Shown here in pieces: positions 1 through 6,188 of a stretch of DNA of 14,758 nucleotides. Made by a program: the position numbers and the translations under genes. The notes below the pieces were generated by a model that was given only the letters and a program-made list of their open reading frames with translations, searched no databases and was not told where the DNA came from. Source of the DNA: Solirubrobacteraceae bacterium (lineage in GTDB: Bacteria; Actinomycetota; Thermoleophilia; Solirubrobacterales; Solirubrobacteraceae); the NCBI GenBank assembly GCA_024710825.1, contig JANJUA010000336.1:1-14758 (forward strand), given 5' to 3'. How positions within the stretch are numbered: position 1 is the stretch's first letter; each line of letters opens with the position of its first letter.

Positions 1-753
1 GCCCGGGCGCTGCGCCTTGGCGTTGACGACGATCCGCACGGCGTCGTCGAGATCGGCGCTCGCGTCGACGTAGACGTGGCAGTTGCCCGACGCCGCGTAG
101 ATCACGGGAACCGTGGCGACCTCCCGCAGCGCCGCCTTCAGCCCCTCGCCGCCGCGGGGGATGACCAGGTCGACGAGGCCCTCCTGCGTCGCCACCTCCG
201 CCAGCTCCGCCCGGCCGCCGCCGAGCAGCGAGATCGCGCCCTCGGGCGCGGCTTCCGCGGCGATGCGCGCCAGCACCGCGTTGGAGTGCGCGGCCGACGA
301 CGACCCGCGCAGGATGATCGCGTTGCCCGACTTCAGGCACAGAGCGGCGGCGTCGATCGTGACGTTCGGACGAGCCTCGTAGACGACGCCGACGACTCCC
401 AGCGGCACGCGCACCTTGCGGACGTCGAGGCCGTTGGGCAGGCGGTGGCCGTCGATGACCTCGCCCACCGGGTCCGGCAGCGCGGCGACCTGGCGCACGC
501 CCTCGGCCATCGCGGCGACGCGCCCCTCGTCGAGGCGCAGCCGGTCCATGAGCGCGTCCGAGAGGCCCGCCTCCTGCCCGGCCGTGAGATCCCGGGCGTT
601 GGCCTCGAGGATCTCCGGCGTGCGCGCGAGCAGCGCGTCGGCCATCGCCAGCAGCGCGGCGTCCTTGGCGGCGCTGTCGAGCTGGGCGAGCCCGCGCGAG
701 GCGCGCTTGGCCTCGCGGCAGACGTCCGTGACGGAGGAGGTGGAGACGGCCAT
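1..753 (-). CDS. proA: Gamma-glutamyl phosphate reductase (ProA), C-terminus beyond window
   Basis: This enzyme performs the NADPH-dependent reduction of L-glutamyl 5-phosphate to glutamate 5-semialdehyde, the second step of proline synthesis, in the cytoplasm. I translated 251 codons from the ATG at 753-751 to base 1; the remaining C-terminal part, roughly 165-170 residues in typical family members, is outside the window. The N-terminal aldehyde-dehydrogenase-like fold is clear: PLGVVGVVYEARPNVT (residues 117-132), LKSGNAIILRG (140-150), and the catalytic cysteine in SGNCHVYVD (Cys225), followed by IVVNAKAQRPG at the window edge. It begins 13 bp after the stop of proB, so it is co-transcribed with it. 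No good Shine-Dalgarno sequence is visible, which suggests translation coupled to proB. The gene is intact as far as it can be seen. Confidence 0.96.
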   Translation of the reverse strand, partial: MAVSTSSVTDVCREAKRASRGLAQLDSAAKDAALLAMADALLARTPEILEANARDLTAGQEAGLSDALMDRLRLDEGRVAAMAEGVRQVAALPDPVGEVIDGHRLPNGLDVRKVRVPLGVVGVVYEARPNVTIDAAALCLKSGNAIILRGSSSAAHSNAVLARIAAEAAPEGAISLLGGGRAELAEVATQEGLVDLVIPRGGEGLKAALREVATVPVIYAASGNCHVYVDASADLDDAVRIVVNAKAQRPG

Positions 754-766
754 GGCCCGACAGACT

Positions 767-1840
767 CTACGCGAGCACGAAGTAGTCCCGGTGGACCGCC
801 TCGTCGTTGGCGCGCGGCAGCAGCGCGCGCGCCTCGGCCGACTTCAGCCCGGCCACGCGCCGCAGCTCCTGCGCCGTGTAGTTGGCGATCCCCTTGCCGA
901 TGCGCTCCCCTTCGCGCACGACGTCCACCGCCTCGCCCGCGTCGAAGTCGCCCTCGACGCCCACGATGCCGACCGGCAGCAGCGACCGTCCGCCCTCGCG
1001 CAGGGCCCGCGCCGCCCCCGCGTCGACCCGCAGCGCTCCGCGGCTCGGCTTCGCGTACTTCAGCCACAGCTTGAACGAGGAGTAGCGCGCGGCGCCCGCC
1101 CGGAAGCGGGTGCCCTCGTCCTCCCCGTCAAGGGCGCGGCGCAGCGCCCCGGCCCGCCGGCCGCCGCAGATCACCGCCTCGATCCCGCCGGCCGTCGCGA
1201 TCTCCGCCGCGACGACCTTCGAGCGCATCCCACCGGTCCCCAGCGGTCCCGTGTGGTGGCCGATCTCCAGCGCTCGCAGCTCGTCGAAGTCGCAAACCTC
1301 GGGCACGAGCACGGCAGCCGGGTCCTTGCGCGGGTCGGCCGTGTAGAGCCCCTCGGTGTCGGTCAGCACGACGAGCAGGTCGGCTCTGACGAGGATGGCC
1401 AGCTGGGCGGCGAGGAAGTCGTTGTCGGAGAACGAGATCTCCTCGGTGGCGGTCGTGTCGTTCTCGTTGACGACCGGAACGACGCCCCAGGCCAGCAGCG
1501 TCCGCAGCGTACGGCGGGCGTTGAGGTAGTGCTCGCGCAGCGCGACGTCCGACGAGGTCAGCAGCACCTGCGCGCCCTGCACGCCGCGGGCGGCGAGCAG
1601 CTCGTCCCACACGCGGAACAGGCGGCCCTGCCCGACGGCGCTGGCGGCCTGAAGCTCCTCGATCGCGCTCGGGCGCGCCGCGCGGCCCAGCGCGTGCAGG
1701 CCGCGGGCGATCGCGCCGCTGGAGACGATCGCGACCTCGTCGCCGGCGGCGCGACGGGCCGCGACCTCGTCGCAGACCGCGGCGAGCACCTCGTCGTGGG
1801 CGACGACGGCGGAGCCGAGCTTGACTACGAACCGGGACAT
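767..1840 (-). CDS. proB: Glutamate 5-kinase (ProB) with PUA domain
   Basis: ProB phosphorylates L-glutamate with ATP to give L-glutamyl 5-phosphate, the committed and usually proline-inhibited step of proline synthesis. The 357-residue product has the amino-acid kinase domain at about 1-255: VVKLGSAVV (5-13), SSGAIARG (40-47), VNENDTT (124-130), LTDTEGLYTADP (159-170) and TGGMRSK (202-208). A PUA domain follows at about 268-345, starting with GALRVDAGAARAL. Length and two-domain layout match the common bacterial form. The ATG at 1840-1838 directly precedes the kinase fold and no upstream extension is needed. The gene starts 15 bp after the antiporter stop and ends 13 bp before proA, placing it in the obg-antiporter-proB-proA transcript. 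Confidence 0.97.
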   Translation of the reverse strand: MSRFVVKLGSAVVAHDEVLAAVCDEVAARRAAGDEVAIVSSGAIARGLHALGRAARPSAIEELQAASAVGQGRLFRVWDELLAARGVQGAQVLLTSSDVALREHYLNARRTLRTLLAWGVVPVVNENDTTATEEISFSDNDFLAAQLAILVRADLLVVLTDTEGLYTADPRKDPAAVLVPEVCDFDELRALEIGHHTGPLGTGGMRSKVVAAEIATAGGIEAVICGGRRAGALRRALDGEDEGTRFRAGAARYSSFKLWLKYAKPSRGALRVDAGAARALREGGRSLLPVGIVGVEGDFDAGEAVDVVREGERIGKGIANYTAQELRRVAGLKSAEARALLPRANDEAVHRDYFVLA

Positions 1841-1855
1841 GGCAGGCGGTGAAGG

Positions 1856-3049
1856 CTACGCGGGCTCGGCCAGCGGCTCGGGGCGCAGCCGGTCGCGGCG
1901 CAGGCGCAGGCCGATCAGCGGGAACAGCAGCGTGGAGAGCATCCCCGCGCCGACCAGCGACGCCGCCGTCTCGGACTGCATGTTGCCGGTCTCCAGCGCG
2001 ACCGTCGTGATCGCCACCACGAGCGGGAGCTGGGCGGCGGAGAAGAACCCGAGCGCGACCCGGTCGCGCAGGTGCGCGAGCTCCGCGCGGTAGAGCAGCA
2101 GCGCGGGCGCGCCGCGGATCACGAGGAACAGCGCGAGGTAGAGGCCGAGCTCGATGAGCGCCTCGGCGCTGCCGAGCGCCTTCAGGTCGAACTTCATGCC
2201 GCTGACGATGAAGAAGAACGGGATGAAGAAGCCGTAGCCGACCGCCGTCAGCTTGCTCTCGAGCGCCTCGACGTCGCGCTCCTTGATGACCAAGCGGGTG
2301 ATGAGACCCGCGACGAAGCCGCCGAGCAGCACGTCGAGCCCGAGCTCGGCGGCCAGCCCGACGAGCGCGAAGACGAGCACGACGGCCATCCTGACCGCGA
2401 GCTGGCTGGACGACTCCAGCGTGCGCTCGAGCGTCTCCCAGCCCCGGCCGCCGCCGCGCACGGCCATGAGGCCGATGCCGACGGCCACGACGATGAAGGC
2501 GACCAGCAGCGCGGCCTCGTGCAGCGGGCTCTCGGTCGAGAGGAACAGGGTGAAGACGATGATCGGGCCGAACTCGCCCACTGCGCCGGCCGCCAGCAGC
2601 AGCGTGCCGAAGCGGGTCTTGAGCTCGCCCGCGTCACGGAGGATCGGCAGCAGCGTGCCGATCGCGGTCGTCGACATCGCCGAGGCGACGTAGACCGTCG
2701 ACGCGATCAGCCCGATCGCCGCGAGCGTCCCGGCGAAGACATACGCGAGCGCCACCGACACCGCCCAGCCCACGATCGCGAGGCGCAGCGGGACGCCGCG
2801 GACGCGCCGGAAGTCGATCTCGTAGCCGGCGAAGAAGAACAGCATGCCGAGCCCGAGGTTCGAGAAGAACATCGTGAACGGGTCGACCTCGGTGATGCCG
2901 AGGACGTCGGGTCCGATGAGGATCCCGAGCAGCAGCTCCACGACGACGACGGGCAGCGCCATGCGGGGCCCGACGAGCGCGACCGTCAGGGCGGCCAGCG
3001 CCGCGACGATCGTGATCGTCAGGAACGCCGCCGCGTCGACGTCGATCAC
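1856..3049 (-). CDS. Cation:proton antiporter, CPA2 (Kef/NapA-like)
   Basis: This is a 397-residue polytopic membrane protein of the monovalent cation:proton antiporter-2 type, expected to exchange Na+ or K+ for H+ across the cytoplasmic membrane. About 12 hydrophobic segments are visible. The core helix region SAMSTTAIGTLLPILRDAG (123-141) and AGAVGEFGPII (154-164) match the ion-binding helix pair of Kef/NapA proteins, with Glu159 where the conserved acidic ion-binding residue lies. There is no C-terminal TrkA-N/RCK nucleotide-binding domain, so it is the short form. The start is a GTG at 3049-3047 whose last three bases overlap the obg stop (GTGA), implying translational coupling; the open frame upstream is only the shadow of obg. 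The transported ion cannot be told from sequence. Confidence 0.88.
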   Translation of the reverse strand: MIDVDAAAFLTITIVAALAALTVALVGPRMALPVVVVELLLGILIGPDVLGITEVDPFTMFFSNLGLGMLFFFAGYEIDFRRVRGVPLRLAIVGWAVSVALAYVFAGTLAAIGLIASTVYVASAMSTTAIGTLLPILRDAGELKTRFGTLLLAAGAVGEFGPIIVFTLFLSTESPLHEAALLVAFIVVAVGIGLMAVRGGGRGWETLERTLESSSQLAVRMAVVLVFALVGLAAELGLDVLLGGFVAGLITRLVIKERDVEALESKLTAVGYGFFIPFFFIVSGMKFDLKALGSAEALIELGLYLALFLVIRGAPALLLYRAELAHLRDRVALGFFSAAQLPLVVAITTVALETGNMQSETAASLVGAGMLSTLLFPLIGLRLRRDRLRPEPLAEPA

Positions 3050-4332
3050 GTGCCCGGGTCCAGCTCGAAGACGATCCCGCCGATCTCGACCTCGTCGCCG
3101 GCCTCGAAGCCCTCGGCCTCCAGCGCCCGGATCACCCCGATGCGGGTCAGGCGGTGCTCGAGGTAGGCCATCGCCTCCTCGTTGTCGGGGTCGTAGCGCG
3201 CCAGCAGCCGCTCGATGCCCTCGCCGATCACCTGGTAGCTGCCCTCGCCGAGGCGCTCGACGCGGAAGCCGCGCTTCGCGGCCGGGCGGAACGTGCGGTG
3301 CTCGGCCAGCGCCTCGCCGTCCGCCTCGATCGGCGGAGCCTCGACCGGCACGCGCTCGAACAGCGCGCCGACGAGCGCGTCGAGGCCGAGGCCCGTGGCG
3401 CTCGATGTGACGAGCACGACGACGTCCTCGCCGAGGCGCTCGCGCCAGGCCGCGGCGGCGGCCTGCGCCTCCCGCGGCGGGACGAGATCGGCCTTCGACA
3501 GCGCGAGGATCCGGGGCAGCGTCGCCAGCCGCGCGTCGTGCGCCGCGATCTCGGCCTCGATGACGGCGTGGTTGGCGACCGGGTCCGAGCCGTCGAGCGG
3601 CGCGAGGTCGAGGACGTGGACGAGCAGCCGCGTGCGCTCGACGTGCGCGAGGAAGTCGTGGCCGAGCCCGGCGCCCTGCGAGGCGCCCTCGATCAGCCCC
3701 GGTATGTCGGCGAGCACGAGCTGGCGCTCGTCGCGTTCGATGGTGCCCAGGTGGGGCTCGAGCGTCGTGAACGGGTAGTCGGCGACCTTCGGGTCCGCGC
3801 GCGTCAGGCGGCGCAGCAGCGACGACTTCCCCGCGTTGGGCAGCCCCACAAGGCCGACGTCGGCGAGCAGCTTCAGCCGCAGCTCCAGCCAGCCCTCCTC
3901 CCCTTCGAGGCCGCGCTCGGCGAAGCGCGGCGCCTGACGGGTCGCGGTCGCGAAGCGCTTGTTGCCGCGCCCCGGCGGTCCGCCGCGGGCCACGACGACC
4001 CGCTGGCCGGGCTCCACGAGGTCGTGCACCGCCCCGTCCTCCGCGGTCACCACCGTGCCGGGCGGGATGGCGATCTCGAGCGTCTCCCCGTCCGCGCCGT
4101 GGCGGTTGGCCCCGGAGCCGTGCGTGCCGCGCGGCGCCTTGTAGTGCGCCTTGCGCTTGAAGCTCTGCAGGTCGCGCAGCGAGTCGTCGACGCGCAGCAC
4201 GACGTCGCCGCCGCGGCCGCCGTCGCCGCCGTCGGGTCCGCCGCGCGGGACGTGCGCCTCGCGCCGGAAGCTGTGCGAGCCGTCCCCGCCGCGGCCTCCC
4301 TGGACGAAGATGCGAGCCTTGTCGTAGAGCAT
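3046..4332 (-). CDS. obg: Obg GTPase (CgtA/ObgE)
   Basis: Obg is a 50S-subunit-associated GTPase involved in late ribosome assembly and stress (ppGpp) responses. The 428-residue product has all three parts. The glycine-rich Obg fold is at 1-158 (MLYDKARIFVQGGRGGDG onward). The G domain carries G1 GLPNAGKSS (163-171), G2 YPFTT (186-190), G3 DIPGLIEGA (209-217), G4 LSKAD (278-282) and G5 SSAT (310-313). The C-terminal OCT domain spans about 350-425 (FRVERLGEGSYQVIGEGIE onward). The ATG at 4332-4330 begins the conserved MLYDKA-type N-terminus, so the longer open frame upstream is rejected. G4 reads SKAD instead of the consensus NKxD. The start lies only 33 bp from the divergent SDR gene. The presence of the OCT domain resembles the Firmicutes/Actinobacteria form. 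Confidence 0.97.
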   Translation of the reverse strand: MLYDKARIFVQGGRGGDGSHSFRREAHVPRGGPDGGDGGRGGDVVLRVDDSLRDLQSFKRKAHYKAPRGTHGSGANRHGADGETLEIAIPPGTVVTAEDGAVHDLVEPGQRVVVARGGPPGRGNKRFATATRQAPRFAERGLEGEEGWLELRLKLLADVGLVGLPNAGKSSLLRRLTRADPKVADYPFTTLEPHLGTIERDERQLVLADIPGLIEGASQGAGLGHDFLAHVERTRLLVHVLDLAPLDGSDPVANHAVIEAEIAAHDARLATLPRILALSKADLVPPREAQAAAAAWRERLGEDVVVLVTSSATGLGLDALVGALFERVPVEAPPIEADGEALAEHRTFRPAAKRGFRVERLGEGSYQVIGEGIERLLARYDPDNEEAMAYLEHRLTRIGVIRALEAEGFEAGDEVEIGGIVFELDPGT

Positions 4333-4342
4333 GCGCCACTGG

Positions 4343-4372
4343 AATCTACGGAGAGAGGCACTCCCTTGTCCG
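4343..4372 (-). promoter_or_regulatory. Possible obg promoter
   Basis: On the minus strand a TAGATT -10-like box (4348-4343) sits 10 nt upstream of the obg ATG. An 18-nt spacer separates it from a weak -35-like CGGACA (4372-4367). The obg-SDR gap is only 33 bp, so an obg promoter must lie here or inside the SDR gene. If used, the 5' untranslated leader would be only a few nucleotides long. This rests on motif and spacing alone. Confidence 0.35.
4350..4358 (+). promoter_or_regulatory. Shine-Dalgarno site of the SDR gene
   Basis: The purine run GGAGAGAGG ends 7 nt before the TTG at 4366. It is one of the few clear Shine-Dalgarno sequences in the window and supports the TTG as the SDR start. 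The only nearby ATG (4331) is out of frame. Confidence 0.65.
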
Positions 4373-5055
4373 AGCAGCACGTCTTCCTGATCACCGGCGC
4401 GTCGACCGGCATCGGCGCCGCGACCGCGCGCCGGGCGGCCGCAGCGGGCCACCGCGTCGTGCTGGCCGCGCGCGCCGCCGATCGCCTGGAGGCGCTCGCC
4501 GTCGAGCTGGGCGGGCCCGACCGGGCGCTCGCCGTCCCCACCGACGTGACGGACTTCGCCGCCCAGGAGGCGCTGGTCGCCGCGGCCCTGGAGCGCTTCG
4601 GCCGCCTCGACGTCGTCTTCGCCAACGCGGGCTTCGGGGCCAAGCGCGGCTTCCTCGAGGAGACTCCCGAGTTCTGGCGCGAGATGGTCCTGACCAACGT
4701 GCTCGGCGCCGCCTACACGATCCGGGCGACGCTGCCGGCGCTGCGGGAGACAGGCGGGCACCTGCTGCTCACGAGCTCAGTCGCGGGGCGCCGGGTGCTG
4801 CCGGGCAACCTCTACGGCGCCACCAAGCACGCGGTCACGGCGATGGCCGAGTCGCTGCGTCAGGAGGTCGAGGGCGCGATCCGCGTGACGTCGATCGAGC
4901 CGGGCGCCGTGAACACCCCGTTCTTCGACAGCCCGCCGTCGATCCGGGCGCTCGACGCCGACGACATCGCCCGCGCGGTGCTGTGGGTGATCGAGCAGCC
5001 CGCCCACGTGGACGTCAACCAGCTCCTCATCCGCCCGACCGCCCAGCGGACGTAG
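4366..5055 (+). CDS. Short-chain dehydrogenase/reductase (SDR), classical
   Basis: This is a 229-residue soluble Rossmann-fold oxidoreductase of the classical SDR family; the substrate is unknown. Visible motifs are the cofactor loop TGASTGIG (10-17), the adenine-pocket D60 in PTDVTD, NAG (87-89), catalytic Asn111, Ser138 in TSSVAG, and the YGATK active site (Tyr150, Lys154), followed by IEPGAVNTPF (177-186). Arg36 after the second strand (LAARAADR) favours NADP(H), an inference. The TTG start is chosen because the conserved N-terminal strand begins directly after it and GGAGAGAGG lies just upstream. It is divergent from obg (33-bp gap) and is followed 10 bp later by the VOC gene on the same strand. 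The catalytic set is complete, so it should be active. Confidence 0.92.
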   Translation: MSEQHVFLITGASTGIGAATARRAAAAGHRVVLAARAADRLEALAVELGGPDRALAVPTDVTDFAAQEALVAAALERFGRLDVVFANAGFGAKRGFLEETPEFWREMVLTNVLGAAYTIRATLPALRETGGHLLLTSSVAGRRVLPGNLYGATKHAVTAMAESLRQEVEGAIRVTSIEPGAVNTPFFDSPPSIRALDADDIARAVLWVIEQPAHVDVNQLLIRPTAQRT

Positions 5056-5058
5056 GCT
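5053..5058 (+). promoter_or_regulatory. Leaderless-type -10 box before the VOC gene
   Basis: TAGGCT lies 7 nt before the ATG at 5066, the spacing expected for an actinobacterial leaderless promoter. Its first three bases are the stop codon of the SDR gene. No convincing -35 is seen, and there is no Shine-Dalgarno sequence for the ATG. Confidence 0.45.
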
Positions 5059-5065
5059 GGGCGCC

Positions 5066-5470
5066 ATGAGCGACCAGGCGACCACCTCACTCGTCCAGGG
5101 CGTCGACTTCGTGTCGGTGCCGACCCGCGACCTCGACGCGGCGCGCGCGTTCTACCGCGACGTGCTCGGCCTGGAGGAATCGGCGGTCTGGCAGCGGCCG
5201 GGCCAGCCGGCGATGGGCGCCGAGCTCGAGACCGGGACCGTCACGATCGCGCTCATCGCCTGCGAGATGGTCGGGATCGAGTTCTCCCCGAACAAGGTGC
5301 CGATCGCGCTGCGCGTCGACGACGTCGCGCAGGCACGGGCGGCGCTCGAGGCGCGCGGCGTCACGTTCCAGGGCGACATCATCGACAGCGGCGTCTGCCA
5401 CCAGGCGCTCTTCACCGACCCCGACGGCAACTCGCTGGACCTGCACCACCGCTACGCGCCGCGCACCTGA
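5066..5470 (+). CDS. VOC (glyoxalase/bleomycin-resistance fold) protein
   Basis: This is a 134-residue single-chain vicinal oxygen chelate protein with two beta-alpha-beta-beta-beta repeats. The first is VDFVSVPTRDLDAARAFY with VLGLEES (13-39); the second is VPIALRVDDVAQARAALEARG (78-98), ending with ALFTDPDGNSLDLHHRY (114-130). The family includes metal-dependent lyases, dioxygenases and non-catalytic binding proteins. Here the usual first-repeat metal ligand His is Phe15, the second-repeat His position is Pro79/Ile80, and the usual final Glu is Asp125. Classical glyoxalase I chemistry is therefore doubtful. It starts 10 bp after the SDR gene and may be co-transcribed with it, but also has its own likely -10 box. 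Function is unassigned. Confidence 0.88.
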   Translation: MSDQATTSLVQGVDFVSVPTRDLDAARAFYRDVLGLEESAVWQRPGQPAMGAELETGTVTIALIACEMVGIEFSPNKVPIALRVDDVAQARAALEARGVTFQGDIIDSGVCHQALFTDPDGNSLDLHHRYAPRT

Positions 5471-5480
5471 CCCGAGCCGG

Positions 5481-5523
5481 GCCGCGGCGGCGGTCGCCGG
5501 CACTCGGCAGCGGAGGCCGCGGC
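5481..5523. terminator. Possible bidirectional terminator between convergent genes
   Basis: The self-complementary octamer GCCGCGGC occurs at 5481-5488 and again at 5516-5523. The two copies can form an 8-bp GC stem around a 27-nt loop that itself holds a short GCCG/CGGC hairpin. It sits between the converging VOC gene (ends 5470) and membrane protein gene (ends 5523). There is no T tract on either side, so the call rests on position and pairing only. Confidence 0.35.
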
Positions 5524-5894
5524 TACGGCTGCAGCCGCCCGGCCGCCCACAGCTCGCCGGCCACGGCGCCGCCGGCGATCACGGCGGTGCCGGCGACGGC
5601 GCTCGGAGGGAGCGAGCCGCGCGCGACGACCGTCGCGCCCAGGTCCACGAGGTCGCAGGCGGCGAGCGTGCGCTGCCAGCGCGGGCCGACCTCGCGATGG
5701 TCGACCGTGTGGAGGGCGACGAGGCCCAGGACGAGATCGCGGACGCCGAGGGCGCGCGCGAAGACCGCCGTCTCCTGCCGCTCGGCCGCATCCCCGATCC
5801 ACCTGCGCCCGAAGGCCCGCGGCGCGACGAGCAGGGCCCCGCCGATGGCGATGCGGCCGACGGCGAGCGTGCGGGCGACGGTGCGCGGGCTCAT
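5523..5894 (-). CDS. Small integral membrane protein of unknown function
   Basis: This 123-residue protein has about four hydrophobic segments: near 8-25 (ARTLAVGRIAIGGALLVAP), 46-62 (RALGVRDLVLGLVALHT), 78-92 and 97-117 (AVAGTAVIAGGAVAGELWA). The pattern GRxxxGxxLLxAPrxfgRrWiG with ARALGVRDLVLGL resembles small DUF4267-like membrane proteins common in actinobacteria, but I cannot assign a function. The ATG at 5894-5892 follows a TAGGCT box by 6 nt, which supports this start and a leaderless transcript. It is convergent with the VOC gene. The upstream 54-residue gene ends 9 bp before this start, so the two may also be read together. Confidence 0.75.
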   Translation of the reverse strand: MSPRTVARTLAVGRIAIGGALLVAPRAFGRRWIGDAAERQETAVFARALGVRDLVLGLVALHTVDHREVGPRWQRTLAACDLVDLGATVVARGSLPPSAVAGTAVIAGGAVAGELWAAGRLQP

Positions 5895-5900
5895 CGCCGC

Positions 5901-5906
5901 AGCCTA
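5901..5906 (-). promoter_or_regulatory. Leaderless-type -10 box before the membrane protein gene
   Basis: On the minus strand TAGGCT lies 6 nt before the ATG at 5894. Its TAG is also the stop codon of the upstream 54-residue gene. This is the same hexamer and arrangement as before the VOC gene on the other strand. No clear -35 is present. Confidence 0.45.
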
Positions 5907-6068
5907 CCCGTCGCTGCCCGGCCCCAGCTTCTCGTCGTGGCGGCGCAGCTGCTCGCGGACGACCTCCTCCGGAGGCCGCTCGCGCGGCTCGTCCGGCTCG
6001 TCGTCGACGACCCTGCGCTCGCGTTTGGCGGCCTCCCGTCCCCGGTCGACCTCGTCGTCACCGGCCAT
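5904..6068 (-). CDS. Small charged protein, 54 residues, unknown function
   Basis: This gene is short and easily overlooked. The translation from the ATG at 6068-6066 begins MAGDDEVDRGREAAKRERRV, continues through VDDEPDEPRERPPEEVVREQLRRHDEKLG in short overlapping stretches of acidic and basic residues, and ends PGSDG before a TAG. Over half the residues are charged (Asp, Glu, Arg, Lys, His), there are no Cys and no hydrophobic segment, so it is probably a soluble and partly disordered or helical protein. The start follows a CATGCT box by 6 nt, like the neighbouring leaderless genes, and the stop forms part of the next gene's -10 box. A longer overlapping frame (starting at 6079) has a composition of Ser/Arg/Thr typical of shadow frames and is rejected. 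I recognise no family. Confidence 0.6.
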   Translation of the reverse strand: MAGDDEVDRGREAAKRERRVVDDEPDEPRERPPEEVVREQLRRHDEKLGPGSDG

Positions 6069-6074
6069 GCGTCC

Positions 6075-6080
6075 AGCATG
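6075..6080 (-). promoter_or_regulatory. Possible -10 box of the 54-residue gene
   Basis: On the minus strand CATGCT lies 6 nt before the ATG at 6068, matching the spacing of the two TAGGCT boxes nearby. The first base departs from the TAnnnT consensus and no -35 is evident. Confidence 0.3.
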
Positions 6081-6130
6081 ACGCCGCGAGCGCGCCGATG
6101 GAAGGCCCGATCTCGCGGGGCCCGCCCTCG

Positions 6131-6153
6131 GCGGCGCGGCTCAGAGGCGCCGC
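6131..6153 (-). terminator. Possible hairpin terminator downstream of rpmA
   Basis: The 120-bp gap between rpmA (ends 6189) and the 54-residue gene contains a 7-bp all-GC stem, GCGGCGC (6131-6137) with GCGCCGC (6147-6153), around a 9-nt loop, starting about 36 nt after the rpmA stop codon. No T tract follows. It would be a fitting place to end the mre-rod-rng-rpl operon, but the region is GC-rich enough that such a stem could arise by chance. Confidence 0.3.
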
Positions 6154-6188
6154 GACGGCAACGCGGCCGCCTCCGGCGTCTCCTCGGC

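Noticed and set aside
3050..4339. Long minus-strand frame that would fuse an Arg/Ala-rich 430-residue segment to the antiporter
   Set aside because: It is the shifted frame of obg; composition is that of a GC-rich shadow, and the GTG at 3049 overlaps the obg stop.
3154..4365. Long plus-strand frame upstream of and continuous with the SDR gene
   Set aside because: It lies antisense to the well-supported obg gene; the SDR fold starts directly after the TTG at 4366 with a good Shine-Dalgarno site.
5891..6079. 62-residue minus-strand frame overlapping the 54-residue gene
   Set aside because: Ser/Arg/Thr-rich composition typical of a frame-shifted shadow; the other frame has the charged composition and fits the promoter and stop layout.
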